64,000 nucleotides of DNA, taken from contig NC_057019.1 in assembly GCF_000002595.2 (NCBI RefSeq), forward strand, positions 6,315,407-6,379,406. Reading direction: 5' to 3'. This DNA comes from Chlamydomonas reinhardtii. Its lineage: Eukaryota > Chlorophyta > Chlorophyceae > Chlamydomonadales > Chlamydomonadaceae. Each line of letters starts with the position of its first letter. Positions within the stretch are counted from its first letter, which is position 1. Made by a program: the position numbers and the translations under genes. This document shows, piece by piece, positions 1 through 11,013 of this stretch. A model generated the notes under the pieces. That model saw nothing but the letters and a program-made list of their open reading frames with translations, was not told the origin of the DNA and made no database searches.

Positions 1-50
1 CCCTCCTCCCACATCCCCCCCCCACACACACGCCCACGACCACGCCGCAC

Positions 51-938
51 CATGGCTGTCAGCAGCACCACCATGTTGACGATCACGGCCGCCAGCAGGA
101 ACGTGGGCGCGAAGCGACCCACGGCGGAGGCGGTGGCGAGCGAGGGGTGCGGGAAGTTGGAGAGCGACACGCGCCAGGGCAGGGAGGGGTCTGCGGGCAG
201 GGGGCGCAGGTGCGGGCGGGCGGATGGGCGGGTGCGGTGCTGAGGCATGATTGTGGCGCGCAGGGCGTGACAACCCCGCGCACGGAGTGGAGATGCACTC
301 ATGACTGATTAAGAAGAAGCGCGGTTGTAGCCAGGGACATTGGTACAGCGGGGGGTGGGGGGTAACAAGGCACGCAGCCGCGGCAGGATGGAGCAATTGC
401 GTGTCACCGCGCTGCACAGTCACACGTGACACGTGACACGCCTGCATTCTCACCTGCCACCGCCATTCGCGCCATCTGCGCCTCAACCGCCACCTTCAGG
501 CAGAGCAAGACAGCGAATTAGCGAGCCGGCGCATGAGCACAACCCCAACATCGCAGAGGGCATCCAAGGTAAGCGAAACATGTGGAGTATAGGTTGCAAC
601 CAGTACCGCCCCACACCGTCCCTGCAACAACCTGTCAACACCATCTCCTCTGATCCAATCATGCATGGAACCCCCATCCCGCCGTGCCCTCTCCCTTTCC
701 CCGCACCGCCCTCCCCCGACCCGCCTCTCCCTCACCGCACCTGAAGCGGCAGCGCTATGTAGGTGTTTGGGTCCTGGAACTTGCCCTTGAAGAAAACACC
801 GCTGGCATTCGTCTGGATCACCATGGCCAGCTCCTGACGATGCGTTGACGAGCGCAATTGTGCGCATGTGGGTGAATGTGTGCATGTCCATACGTGGAGT
901 AAGTCGCGCACACGGTGTGAGTTTGGTCAAGACACAAT

Positions 939-992
<54 letters not shown>

Positions 993-3601
993 GCTCGCAC
1001 CCTGGGCTTGGCCAGCGGGTCGGCATCGTCCAGCAGTGCGGCTGCGGCTGCGGTGGCGTTGGCGGCTGGCGTTATCGGGTAGGGAGGCGGCGGCGGCGGC
1101 GGCGGCACCGGCATGCCGGGGCGGCGGCGGAAGTGCAGAGCCGCCAACACCGTCTGCGGGTGGTCCCACAGGTAGGCGTCAACCTGCACAGTGGAATGCA
1201 GGGGAGGGGCAGTAGCAGCAGCAGTAGCAGTAGTGTTTGCAGCAGTGGCAGCGGCAGTAGCGGTGGCAGTAGCAGCAGTAGCAGACTGGTGGGTGCGTGA
1301 GCTACTGAGCGCCCTCACACACGCGCACGTGAAAATTGCATACACTGTCTCTGCGCAATATTTTTAATGTGCTCCTTAGCTGACACACAAAAACACACGC
1401 GCACACACACGTCATGGCCTTCCGAGGTGTGTTGGAACGACGGCGCGTTCCGCGACCACATGGAGGACGTGCCTGTGCATCATCACCATTGCCCGCACCG
1501 GGGGCTCGAGCACTGTTGGTTGCACGCGCGCTGTGACGCTACCAGACCTTTTGCGGGGTGCTCCCAGCTGGTTTAGAGCCCGTACTGACATGCACACGCA
1601 CACGCACACGCACACGCACACGCACACACATGCACACGCACACACACACGCACACGCACACACACACACACACACGCACGCACGCACACACGCACACACA
1701 CGCATAAACACACACACACACACACGCACACACACACACACACACAGAAACCCCCCCACACACACACGCACACACACACACACACACACGCGCGCGTGAA
1801 AAAGAACTCTGCATTGCATACAGTGTCTCTGCGCAATGCAATCCTTGTGCTCTTTAACTAACACACAAAAACACACGCACACACGCACGCACACACACAC
1901 AGAACCCCCCCCCCACACACACACACACACAGAACCCCCCCCCGTGCGTGTGTGCGTGTGTGGGCGGGCTTTCGTTTCGTTTTTTAACACACACACAGAA
2001 CCCCCCCCCCCCCCACACACACACACACGCCCCCAACCTGGCTGGCGTTGGCGAAGCCCGCCACCTGGCCTGGCGGTATGGGCGGGCTGTTGGCGGCCAT
2101 GACCCCAGCCACCAGCGCCTCGACCCAGGGGTCCCCGGCGGGGGAGTAGAGCAGCGTGTAGCATGGGGAGCCGAACTGCGGGTTTTGGGTGCGGCGGGGT
2201 GGAGGCATGTGCCCGAGCCCAATCGGTCCCATTAGGTGTGTGGGGAGAGGAGGTTGGGTGCGTGTGTTGTGGGGTGCGGAGAGAATAGGTTGTTGCGAGC
2301 ACACGTACGAAACAAACACACACGCACACACTCTTTCTCCCACACGCACGCACGCACACACGTGCCTTGAGGAAGGGGCTGGCGGAGCACAGCGGCACCG
2401 GCCCCACCGCCACGGCGCCGGGACTGCGTTCCTCACCGCGACCGCCGAAGCCCGAGTCGCTGTAGCGGATGGCCGCGTCCACAAGCCACACCACACCCAC
2501 CATGGCCACACCTGCGGGCGTGGGGCCGGCGCGGGGGGCCGGGGCGTGGGGCCGGGGCGGGGGGCCGGGGCGGGGGGCTGGGGCGGGGGGCCGGGGCGGC
2601 AGGACCGGATGGCAAGCTGCGAGGGAGCTCTAGGTTGGGTAGAAGGCTAGCTAGGCGTGGTAAGCGTCAGGCGGCATGTACCGCACCGCACTGCACTGCA
2701 TGCGGCGAACATACAAAGCATGTATGCATGGAAGCAGTGCGATGCACGCAAGACGACGCCGTTCAGGATGACACAGCAATGAGGCGGTTGGCAGCACAGG
2801 TCACGGGTGCTGGGTCACCGACAACGCGGTCACCAAACCCGCCCCTACCTGTGAGCAGTTGCCCCACCAGCAGCCCCGGCTGGCGCAGCCTGTGTGTGTG
2901 TACGCACACGCACGTGCATGTTCACATGTGCGTCACGCATGTATGTACGGCACGCAAGACGCGGCGGGCCGCGGTGGGCACACACCCCGTGAGGCGGCGC
3001 GATGGTGCTCTGGTGTGTCAAGGTATGTAAATGTGGTACTTGCAGACGTATGGCAGGAATGCAACTGCCATGCAAAACGACATAGCGAACAAGTAAGCAA
3101 TCAAATGCAGTCAGCCAGTCAGTCGGTCAGGGCAGTCCGGGGACGTGCGCACCTCATCAAAGTGTTCTTGCGTGTCAGGGCCGCCGCCTGCCGCACCGCT
3201 AACCAGCGCCTACTGCTACTGCCGCTACTGCTGCTGCTACTGCCGCTACTGCTGCTGCTACTGCCGCTACTGCTGCTGCTACTGCCGCTACTGCTGCTGC
3301 TGCCGCTGCCGCTACCGCCGCCCTGGAAGGCCCTGCTACTGCCGCCTCCATTGCTGTCCTTGATGCCGGCGGCGCTGCTACTGCCGACGAGATTGCCGCC
3401 GGCGCATTCCGCGCCGCCGTCACCAGCGCCAGCCGCGTGGGGGGCTGTAGCAGCCGCAGCCGGCGGCACCGCTGCTGCAGCCGCTGCTACTGCTGGTGGC
3501 ATGGCACCGCCGGCTCCGCTCTGCGTTTGCGTGTTGCTGCTGCTGGGGGTACTGCTTGGGGTGCAAGCGCTGCAGCTCTTGTTCCGAGCGGTGGCGGGCA
3601 A
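51..3601 (-). CDS. ABCA-family ABC transporter, N-terminal part (cut by left edge)
   Basis: Exons, in order of transcription: 3601-3153, 2889-2849, 2511-2366, 2175-2038, 1183-1001, 833-741, 493-454, 190-51. They join in frame to 410 residues, and the gene continues past the left edge. The N-terminus is a Ser/Gly/Ala-rich leader of about 130 residues, followed by [20 protein letters not shown], the typical ABCA start on the cytosolic side. A first membrane helix follows ([13 protein letters not shown]), then a long extracytoplasmic loop ([34 protein letters not shown]), then a second hydrophobic segment ([18 protein letters not shown]). Loop and helix order fit plant ABCA (ATH-type) half or full transporters, which move lipids across membranes. 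The nucleotide-binding domain lies outside the window, so half versus full size cannot be decided. The intron after exon 3 uses a GC donor (AAG|GCACGT), required by phase. The start Met is the first in the open frame; a Met about 33 codons downstream is an alternative. Confidence 0.8.
290..345 (-). repeat. Intron-resident short repeat, copy A
   Basis: Diverged copy of the repeat best seen at 47175-47330. In the sense of the ABCA transcript it reads GTACCAATGTCCCTGGCTAC, then a pyrimidine-rich stretch, then TTAATCAGTCATGAGTGCAT. It lies about 100 bp upstream of a 3' splice site. Confidence 0.5.
939..990. repeat. (CA)n microsatellite in ABCA intron
   Basis: Uninterrupted CA run in the intron just after the exon ending at 1001. 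A second, interrupted CA/CG-rich cluster fills much of the larger intron at about 1590-1990. Confidence 0.95.
3210..3320 (-). repeat. In-frame tandem repeat coding poly-Ser/Gly in the ABCA leader
   Basis: An imperfect 21-bp unit (TACTGCCGCTACTGCTGCTGC on the plus strand) is repeated about four times. On the minus strand it encodes SGSSSSS units in the first ABCA exon. It is likely to vary in length between strains. Confidence 0.8.
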
Positions 3602-4432
3602 GCAAGCGTGGCCCGGCCTCGATCACAGGCAATTGCTGACTGCTGCAAAGCCCGTCGCTGGAATCCTCACCGTGCGAAGCCTGCTGGTCAGAATGAGCCA
3701 AGACAAATGTTTGTGAGCAGTCTCAGCGTTCGGCCGCAAAATCGTTCAGTGGCTTGGCTGTCAGACCGCGCTTGCTTGGAGGGGCCGACCGGCTCTGCCA
3801 CGGCTGGCGGGAGGGACTTACGCGAGGTGACTTTCGAGATATAAGCTGACTCTCACGTTAGCTGTGAGCGTGTGTACGCAAGCCAGCTCCTGCGTGTAGG
3901 GCGAATGTGGGTTCGGAGGAATGCACCCAATGGGCGCTCATGTGCGGCAATGGTAGCTCCAGGCAGGACTACACACATGCACGCCCTTATGCAACACACC
4001 ACCCTCGCGAAAAAGGAAACATCTAAAACGACGATATAGCAGAGAGCTGTAGAGCCGGCATCAAACTTGTGACCCACGGGCCTATTACTTCATTTTGCGC
4101 CCTGGGGCACCTCTTTTCATTCAGATTCATCCGTCGCCGTCAACACCGCCACCACCATTGCTGACCTTCTGGGGCCGCACTCGGCTGCTGCGGCGGCGGG
4201 TGATGGAGTGGGGCTGGGCGGTGGCAGCGGCGTTGCGGCGCTAGCAGCGAGCGGCGGGGGCGCGCGAGCGGCGACTGGAGGTGCAGCAGCGGAAGGGGGA
4301 GCTTCCGCCTTTGCTGGCGGCGGCACCAAGGGAGAAGGCAGCAGCAGGGCGAGGCGCCTGGGGGCAGCAGGGGCAGGGGCAGCAGGTGTGGGCGGTGGTG
4401 TCGTCAGCGGTGGGGGAGGGGCGGGCAGCGCA
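3602..4432. other. Divergent spacer between ABCA and Mpv17 genes
   Basis: No convincing gene. Both 5' UTRs and promoters must lie here. The last 310 bp are open in the Mpv17 frame and follow an acceptor-like CTCTTTTCATTCAG ending at 4123. A 5' exon and an N-terminal extension (Ala/Gly-rich) of the Mpv17 protein are therefore possible. Confidence 0.5.
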
Positions 4433-6092
4433 ATGGCCCTGCGGCGCGGGCTGCAGTCCTTCTGGGCCGCCTACACCACGTCACTGGCGCAGAGGCCGCT
4501 GGCGACCAAGTGTGCCACGGGTGCGTGCGCGTGCTAGCGAGCTTTAGTACCGATAGCGGCAGCAGCGTATTGATTGATGGATGTGCGTGCACCCAACCAC
4601 TCGCAGCCAGCCACAATCGACACAGCCCGTCTGTGCCCACCTTCCCTACCTACCTCCCCACGTTTCCCACCCTACCTCTCTCCCGCCCACCCCGCCATCA
4701 GGCATTGTGGGCACCATCCTGGGCGACCTGATTGCGCAGCTGTCCTCGCATGCGCTCGTCACCACACCCACCGAGGGCGGCGCCGCGGTCGCCGCCGAGC
4801 CGCCGAGCGGCCTCCGTGCCCTGCGCGGCGGCAGGGGCGGTCATGATGAGGATGACGGCTATAGGGCGGCAAAGGACAGGGAGAGCAAGGAGCGGGAGCG
4901 GCCGCTGCTGCCGCGGCGCGACGGCGGCGGCAGTGGCGGCGGCGGCGGCGGCCGCGGCGGGGGTGGCTTCCTGAGCGGGTGAGTGGATCGCTTGCACGCA
5001 TTGAGGAGCGAGGGATCAGCGACGCCATACGGCCATACCCCACCTGCAAGACCGCCTCCCGCTTCCCCGCGCCCCCCGCCGTCGCCCTCTCCTACGCCCC
5101 CGCCCTCGCACTCGCCGCCCTCACCACCGCCCCGCCCCATCGCCGCCCTCACCACCACCGCCCACACCTCTGCCCTCACCACGTACGGCCACCCTGCAGG
5201 TTCAAGTACGACGCGGGTCGGGTGCTGCGGCTGTGCCTGTGGAGCGTGTGTGTGGGCACGCCCATCGCGCACTACTGGTTCATGCTCCTGGACACGGTAC
5301 GGCACGGTTACGGTTACGTTCGCGGTTACGCAGCAGCTCGGCAGCATTTTCAAGTCTGCAGCTGCAACAGCACCAAGCACCCTGCTCGTAGCCCTGCTCA
5401 GTTCGTGCGCGCCCCCATCCGCTCGCTCACCAACCTCCGCCCAAGCAAGTCATCGGCTGGCCCGTGCAAACCCTGTTCCCCCTTCCCACATCTGTTTTAG
5501 CTTTTTCCCTCCCTTTTGCGCCGCCTGCCTGCCTGCTGTGTGCTGCCGCAGCGGGTGATGCCGCACGCGCCCACCAGCAACGCCGCCGTGCTCACCAAAC
5601 TGCTGCTGGACCAACTGCTCATGGTGAGTAAGAGTTTATGTGTGTGTGGGCGGCATGTAATGTATTACCATCCCAGAGTGGGGCACGCGCCGGCCGCAGT
5701 GGAGTGCTGCACCTGCTCGCCCAACCCCAAGCCACCGCCTCCCCTACCCTCCCTCTCCTCCCTCCCCTCCCTCCCCTCCCTCCCTCCCCTCCCTACCGGC
5801 ACGCGCGCAGTCCCCTGCCGGCACGGCGCTGTTCTTCTGGGGCTTCCGGCTGCTGGAGGGCGGCAGCGCGGCGGAGGCCCGCGCCGCGGTGGCCGCCAAG
5901 TGGGGCCCCACCATGGCCATGAACTACCTGCTGTGGCCCGCGGGTGCGGCGTTTTGTTGACTGGGGAGCAGCACACAGGGAAAACGTTGACGCATGGGCA
6001 TGCGGTTGTGTGTGCGTAGGTGTGTAGGTATTTGTTCAAGAGCACAAGTACAACAACACGCGCTGTGTGTGTGTGCGTGCGTGCGTGCGTGC

Positions 6093-6143
<51 letters not shown>

Positions 6144-6155
6144 CGTGTGCGTGCA

Positions 6156-6233
<78 letters not shown>

Positions 6234-7294
6234 GTTAATTGCTGCGGCTGGTCGGGCCGTTTCGTGGCTTCCAGCTCACGGCGCTCCTACCTCGTCCACA
6301 CCACTGCCTCTCCTCGCTCACCCAAACTCACCCACCCGTGTCGTGCCGTGTCCTGCCCCCCTCCGTCCGCCGCAGCCAACGTCATCAACTTCAAGTTCGT
6401 GCCGCCCGAGCAGCGCATCCTGTATGTAAACATCGTGGCGGTGAGTGTGTGTGTGTGTGTACGACACAGCGGTGCGGTACGGCATGCAGGGCAGTACTGT
6501 AGGGCTGACACGGCGCCGCTGGTCGTACAGAACAGGGCAGCAACCAAAACCATACCCGACCGTGCTGTACCGCCGGTCACACCCACCCGCTGCAATTGCC
6601 CACCCACACCTGCTGTCTACCACGCTACCCTTCTCTGTACCAATCCTTGCAACCCACCGCTACCCGCCTGCTGCAGCTGTTCTGGAGCGCCGTTATGTCA
6701 CACATGGCCAACCGCAAGGAGCCCGACAAGCCCGCGACCGGCAGTAGCAGCAGCACCAGCGGGGGCGGAGCCGGCAGTAGCAGCACCATCGAATTCGCTA
6801 CTGCCACTCATCACAGCGGCCTGCCGCCAAGCAAGTTCGCCGGGTCGGGCGCCGCCCACGCTTCCACACGTTTCGCCACTGGCGGAGCAGCCCTGCTGAC
6901 GTCAGGATCCATGCGGACGCGTGGCGGCGCCGCCGCGGCGGCGGCGGCAGCCGCTGCTGAGCCTGCCGGCCCCAATGCGGCCGCCGCCGGCACTGCCAAC
7001 ACGTGCGCCTCCAGCGATAGCCCCATGCATCCGACTCAGCAGTACCTCTCCTGGAATATGGCGGCGGCACCCGCCGGAGGCAGCGCAAGGGGTCGCGTCA
7101 GCGGTGGCGGCGATCGTGGCGGCGGCGGCGCCGCCGAAGGAGGAGCCGCGGGTGTTGCGCTGGGAGCCGCTGCTTCGCCGGGCGGCGCGCCGGCTGCGGC
7201 TGCAATGGAAGCGGCGCCGCCTTCGCCGTCGAAGTTGTCGTACTTTGCACGCAAGGCCGGTGGCGGCGGCGGCGGATTGCTGGCCATAATGTGA
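4433..7294 (+). CDS. Mpv17/PMP22 family membrane protein
   Basis: Seven exons: 4433-4520, 4702-4978, 5200-5296, 5552-5623, 5811-5943, 6376-6440, 6677-7294, giving 449 residues in frame. Family signatures are in order: [51 protein letters not shown] followed by [70 protein letters not shown]. The family has four membrane spans and sits in inner mitochondrial, peroxisomal or plastid membranes, probably as channels or in membrane homeostasis. Two oddities are a charged Gly-rich insert of about 70 residues after the first conserved segment and a Gly/Ala/Ser-rich tail of about 190 residues after the domain; typical members are only 180-250 residues. The ATG at 4433 is the first in-frame ATG before the domain; an upstream in-frame extension is possible. 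Family assignment is firm, compartment unknown. Confidence 0.88.
6067..6233. repeat. (GT)n and (GTGC)n microsatellite in Mpv17 intron 5
   Basis: Alternating GT and GCGT runs lie within the intron between the exons ending at 5943 and starting at 6376. Confidence 0.95.
6604..6660 (+). repeat. Intron-resident short repeat, copy F
   Basis: It contains CTGTACCAATCCTTGCAACC preceded by CACCTGCTGTCTACC, nearly identical to copies at 47190-47230 (same orientation to transcription) and 48940-48990 (inverted). It ends about 16 bp before the 3' splice site of the last Mpv17 exon. Confidence 0.75.
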
Positions 7295-8461
7295 GGCTGC
7301 CCAGGTAGCGATGGCGGGGGCGAGCCTGTGACAACCACAAGGTGTGGTGTGTGGATGTGTGGGTGGTGTACTGGTGTGAAAACAAGGCATGTGGAGAGAA
7401 GGCGGCTGCGGCGGCAGGAGATGGGCGCGTGCGGTAGTGGCCCCATCTTGACTCACCCAAGTGTGTGTTCCAACCGTCAATCAAGCTTGATTGCCGGTTG
7501 GGAACTCTGTGGAATGGTGCTAGGCTGAAAGGCTGGCCGTGTTGGCCCGTTTAGGTGTCCGAGGCATTGAGGTACTGGAGCGCTGCTGCCGGTGTGTTGC
7601 TGATGCAGCGTTAAATGCTGTGCCAGCTGCAATCATTCAGCAAGGCGGCGCTGATGGCGATTGGCCAACTGCTCGAGATAGCAAGGGAAAGTGAAGGCAC
7701 CCCTGCGCCCGGTGCGGACAGGGGGCGAGCTAACTCTCGTGCTGCCGGTATGCACGGCGATGTCCCGGCGACTCCCCTGAAAGGCGCGACCAGCATCACA
7801 CACGTGGGGCCGAGATGCTGGGGAGATGCTAGCTGGTTGGTTAGCTGCCAGCTGCAATCACTGCTGGGCGCGAACCCACGCATCAGCCCTGGTCCTGTCG
7901 GGGAGCACGTGCATCACCATTACGTGCATGTGCGCACCGGGGGTCAACTGCATCCTGCTTTGTGTTACAATCATTATGAAGTACTCGTGCTACCGTATGT
8001 GCCGGTCGGGCCCCGCTCGGGCATCAGGCCCCAGCTCATGTGCTTGGATGACACCAGCAGACAATCCTTTTGCTCACGCATCACAACAGCCACTCCTGCG
8101 CAGTGCTCTCATCATTGTCACAATGCAAAACCTGCAGTGGAAGGTACAACCTCGCCAGTCAACCAGTAGGTACAACTCGCAGGCGTCAAAGCGCAACGCT
8201 TGGTTGCACGCTGCATTCGTGCCCCTCCACACACCCTGGCAACGCCACTGTTCAAGTCTCCTGCCATCCCTTGGCACACACGCAGATTACCCATCTTCAC
8301 CTAGGCCACACATGGCAGCATTTGAGCGAACCATGCGCCACGGGGCAGCCAGCAGCCCGCACTGCTGCCCAGCGCGCCAGCCTCAGCCAGCCAGCCCAAG
8401 CGCGCCAAAACCGCCACCTTTTCCAGGTCCTTCCAACATGCTCGACTTGCTCCACGCGTGT
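7295..8461. other. Convergent 3' spacer, no gene seen
   Basis: Lies between the Mpv17 stop and the stop of the small membrane-protein gene, so it holds two 3' UTRs. No open frame here has splice support or family motifs. A minus-strand TGTAA at 7965-7969 is a candidate poly(A) signal for the 69-residue gene. Confidence 0.5.
7965..7969 (-). promoter_or_regulatory. TGTAA poly(A) signal candidate (small membrane protein)
   Basis: TGTAA on the minus strand about 490 bp after the stop codon. TGTAA is the usual chlorophycean poly(A) signal. Confidence 0.4.
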
Positions 8462-8671
8462 CTATTTCGGCTTCTGGTTTAGCGAGGCGATGAAGTTTGT
8501 AGAGGAGACGTACGCGCTCTCGCCCAACGATGTCATCGAGACGAAAGCGTAGCGCACGTACTCATTCTTGATTTGCTCAGGCTTGACAGTGATGGCACCA
8601 CGGCTTTTAAGAGCGCCTAGGGCGAACGAGGACAGCGCAATATTGAAGAGCGTAAATTTAAGAATGCCCAT
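8462..8671 (-). CDS. Small single-helix membrane protein, 69 residues
   Basis: One open exon. The protein begins MGILKFTLFNIALSSFALGA, a hydrophobic helix of about 18 residues. A basic/hydrophilic tail follows (KPEQIKNEYVRYAFVSMTSL) and ends in NQKPK. Size and layout resemble accessory subunits of mitochondrial inner-membrane complexes, but I do not recognise the family and assign no function. The ATG at 8671 is chosen because the helix follows at once. The frame is open 62 codons further upstream, but that stretch looks like UTR translation (Cys/Pro-rich, no pattern). The gene faces the mitochondrial uS13 gene head to head, which is compatible with a mitochondrial role but no proof of one. 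Confidence 0.6.
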   Translation of the reverse strand: MGILKFTLFNIALSSFALGALKSRGAITVKPEQIKNEYVRYAFVSMTSLGESAYVSSTNFIASLNQKPK

Positions 8672-9023
8672 CGTAGCAGGTTGCGTCAAGATTGTCAGGT
8701 GTAAGGGTATGCAGTAGCAAGTAGGCAACAAGGGAGCTGCATTCAGCGTGAGGGAAGCCCAATCGGGGTGTCGGGGCTCGCATCGGACCGATTCAGACCC
8801 GAAACCCGCACACCGTGCTGCTTGCCCTTGCCATGTTTTAACGTAAAAGCTACACATAGAGACCTTGTTTTATATCTTCCTCACCAACAGTAGTTCTACC
8901 AGTGGGCTTTTGACACTTGCAGCTGTTCCATCAGACGGCACTTCTGCTCAACGCAGCAACCTATACACCGCACATTTTCAACTAATATAGCGGCCTGCGT
9001 GGGCCGCGAAGGCTCCTTGTCCG
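8672..9023. other. Shared upstream region of small membrane protein and uS13m genes
   Basis: A 352-bp divergent spacer that must carry both 5' UTRs and probably both promoters. No clear TATA box was found. Confidence 0.5.
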
Positions 9024-9907
9024 ATGGCACAAATCCAGCGCGTGGCGCTGTTCCCGCATGCAACGTTTCATATAGCACTAGCGCGCGTGTTCGGTCTGGG
9101 GAAATCCACCAGCCTCGCCGTGTCCGAGGTGCGCATGCGTATGTGACCTTGTCAGCCCCCCAGTCGTGGGGTTGCCCCTCTACTCTCGCTCCCAGAGACA
9201 CTGGCTAACGCTGTGCGCTGATGGGTGCATGCAGGCATGTGGCATCAGCAAGGATCTCAAGGTGCGCTCGTGTAGTGGCCGTAGGCTTGCGGGGGCTGGC
9301 TGGCGAGGGAGCGGGGTCGGCGGCGGGGGCCGGGGCCGGCGCCAGGGCTGAGGCTGGGGCGGGGGCGGGGTTGGGGCGGGGTTGGGGGCTCAAAGTCTCA
9401 TGCTTAGGAAACCAGGATCACGGCATCACCGGCTTTACGTGCCGCGCCAAACCCACAGGTCAAGGACGTCAAAGACTCGTACATCCAGAAGGTCACCGCC
9501 TACATCGAGGCCAACTTCGTGACGGGCGACACGCTGAAGCGCCAAGTGCGCGAGAACGTGCTTGAGGAGGTGGGTACAGCCTGGAGTGGGGGCCGGCCGC
9601 AGCCAACAAGCGGGGAGGGGCTCTCGGGTGCGAAGGATGTACGATAGCTCATTACCTGGCCCCCGCACACCTGCTGCTGCCACCTAGACCGCACCAAGCC
9701 CGTGCTGCCGCCACCTACACCTCACCCGCCTCTCGACTCGCCCCCCCACACACACACCTGGCCCTCACTTTGCAGGTGGCCATCAACTCGCGGCGCGGCG
9801 TGCGGCACACGCTGGGGCTGCCGGTCTCGAGCGCGCAGACACGTAGCAACGGCGTCAACGCGCGCAAGCTGCGGCCGCTGCTGCTGTATGACACCAGCCG
9901 CCGGTGA
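9024..9907 (+). CDS. Mitochondrial-type small-subunit ribosomal protein uS13
   Basis: Four exons: 9024-9128, 9235-9261, 9459-9569, 9776-9907, giving 124 residues, the normal size for uS13. The N-terminus has the helix-hairpin-helix pattern of S13 (ALARVFGLGKSTSLAVSEACGI, compare IYGIGRSRA...CGI). Next comes the rRNA-facing helix region (GDTLKRQVRENVLEE). The C-terminal signature is SRRGVRHTLGLPVSSAQTRS, matching YRGxRHxxGLPVRGQRT. The signature is degenerate and lacks the Arg/Lys-rich tail of cytosolic S18 or plastid S13, so a mitochondrial ribosome is the likely home. There is no long cleavable presequence; many mitochondrial S13 proteins are imported through their N-terminal region. A TGTAA lies 53 bp after the stop. 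Confidence 0.88.
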
Positions 9908-9959
9908 TGGCTGGATGGACATGGTGCCATTGGCGTGGAGCATCTCTCGAACATGCTGA

Positions 9960-9964
9960 TGTAA
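9960..9964 (+). promoter_or_regulatory. TGTAA poly(A) signal candidate (uS13m)
   Basis: TGTAA 53 bp downstream of the uS13m stop codon, in sense orientation. Confidence 0.5.
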
Positions 9965-10316
9965 GAGATGTGCGCTCGGGCACGACTTGTTGACCGATGT
10001 GACTAGTAAAGATTGAGACGGAGCGATGCGGTATCTCGGGCAGTGAGGGTCCTCTAAACTGTGCAGTCTGCGAGTTGTGTGCCTCTTGTGTACTGCTGAC
10101 CGCGATAGGCTGCGCTGCACTTGTACAGCACGCATGACGGCATGAGGGGGACCGCCCGGTGGTACCGTTTGCCAGCCCGTTGGCTTGCATGGCAGCATGA
10201 GTCGGCAGCGCGCGGACTGCCGTAGACGCGGGCAACTCCAGACGTGTGGCAGCCTGCACGCAGATGGGCTAAGCTTGCGGAGAGTGGGCATGGGCTTACC
10301 CACGTGAGATAACTGC

Positions 10317-10680
10317 TACCTGCTTCGGCAGGCTGAAGCCTTAAGGGAAACTCTTTCGTTTCCGTGACAGGCACGGTGGAGGTGAAGAAAGCCAACAAGT
10401 TGCATGCAGGATGCCGGTGCGTGCCGGCCGGTGTCCGTGTGGTGAGGCGGTAGAGCTGGCTGTAGGCTGTATAGCTGGATGTGCCCTAGTGAGGTCTGCT
10501 TCGGCAGATTGAAGCCTGAAGCGACTAGCTGGCTCGCGTGATACGTGATGGGCTCGCGTGACACGTGATGGGCTCGCGTGACACGGGCGTGATGCCGTTG
10601 GCCAAGTGTGTGCACGCAGGATACCGGTATGTTGCAGCCAGGGATCCGTGGTGAGGCAGGCGAGAGGCGGTAGCCTGGCC
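10317..10680. repeat. Diverged direct duplication in the uS13m-AKR2 spacer
   Basis: Two copies start at about 10322 (CTGCTTCGGCAGGCTGAAGCC) and about 10497 (CTGCTTCGGCAGATTGAAGCC). Both later contain GCAGGATRCCGGTRYGT and both end in GTGGTGAGGC...GAGGCGGTAG or a close variant. The second copy is expanded by three GGGCTCGCGTGACACGTGAT-like units. Confidence 0.65.
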
Positions 10681-11008
10681 ATAGGTGCTTCAAGGAAGGA
10701 AGATGTGGGAGAAGGAGAGCACCTCTGAAAGAGAGGTGCAGAGCGCAACGCGATGCAAGGTGTACAGCATTGTACGTTAGCTGTTGTTTTGTCAAGGGCC
10801 CCAGAGGGTTCCCTGGCATCGCTGGCATGACACAACGGCACTGACCCGCTAACGGACGGGACGGCTCCCAAGTGGGAAGTGTCCAAATAGCGTTTGTGCT
10901 GAGTTCGCTTGCTCTGGGCTCTGGCGCCCCAATGCAACACAGATGCCACAGGCCGTAGATCTGGAATGTCAGGTTACGGCAGGCTTCAAAAGAGTCATCA
11001 AAGGGATG

Positions 11009-11013
11009 TTACA
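11009..11013 (-). promoter_or_regulatory. TGTAA poly(A) signal candidate (AKR2)
   Basis: Nearest minus-strand TGTAA noticed behind the AKR2-like gene, about 800 bp past the stop. A long 3' UTR is implied, so this is tentative. Confidence 0.3.

Noticed and set aside
1400-1560. Extra ABCA exon (plus or minus frames around CATCATCACCATTGCC)
   Set aside because: Flanking exons 2175-2038 and 1183-1001 already join in phase 0, and the segment shows no ABCA pattern.
2500-2600. Gly/Pro-rich plus-strand open frame over GGGGCGGGGGGCC repeats
   Set aside because: Sits in an ABCA intron and is a tandem GC repeat.
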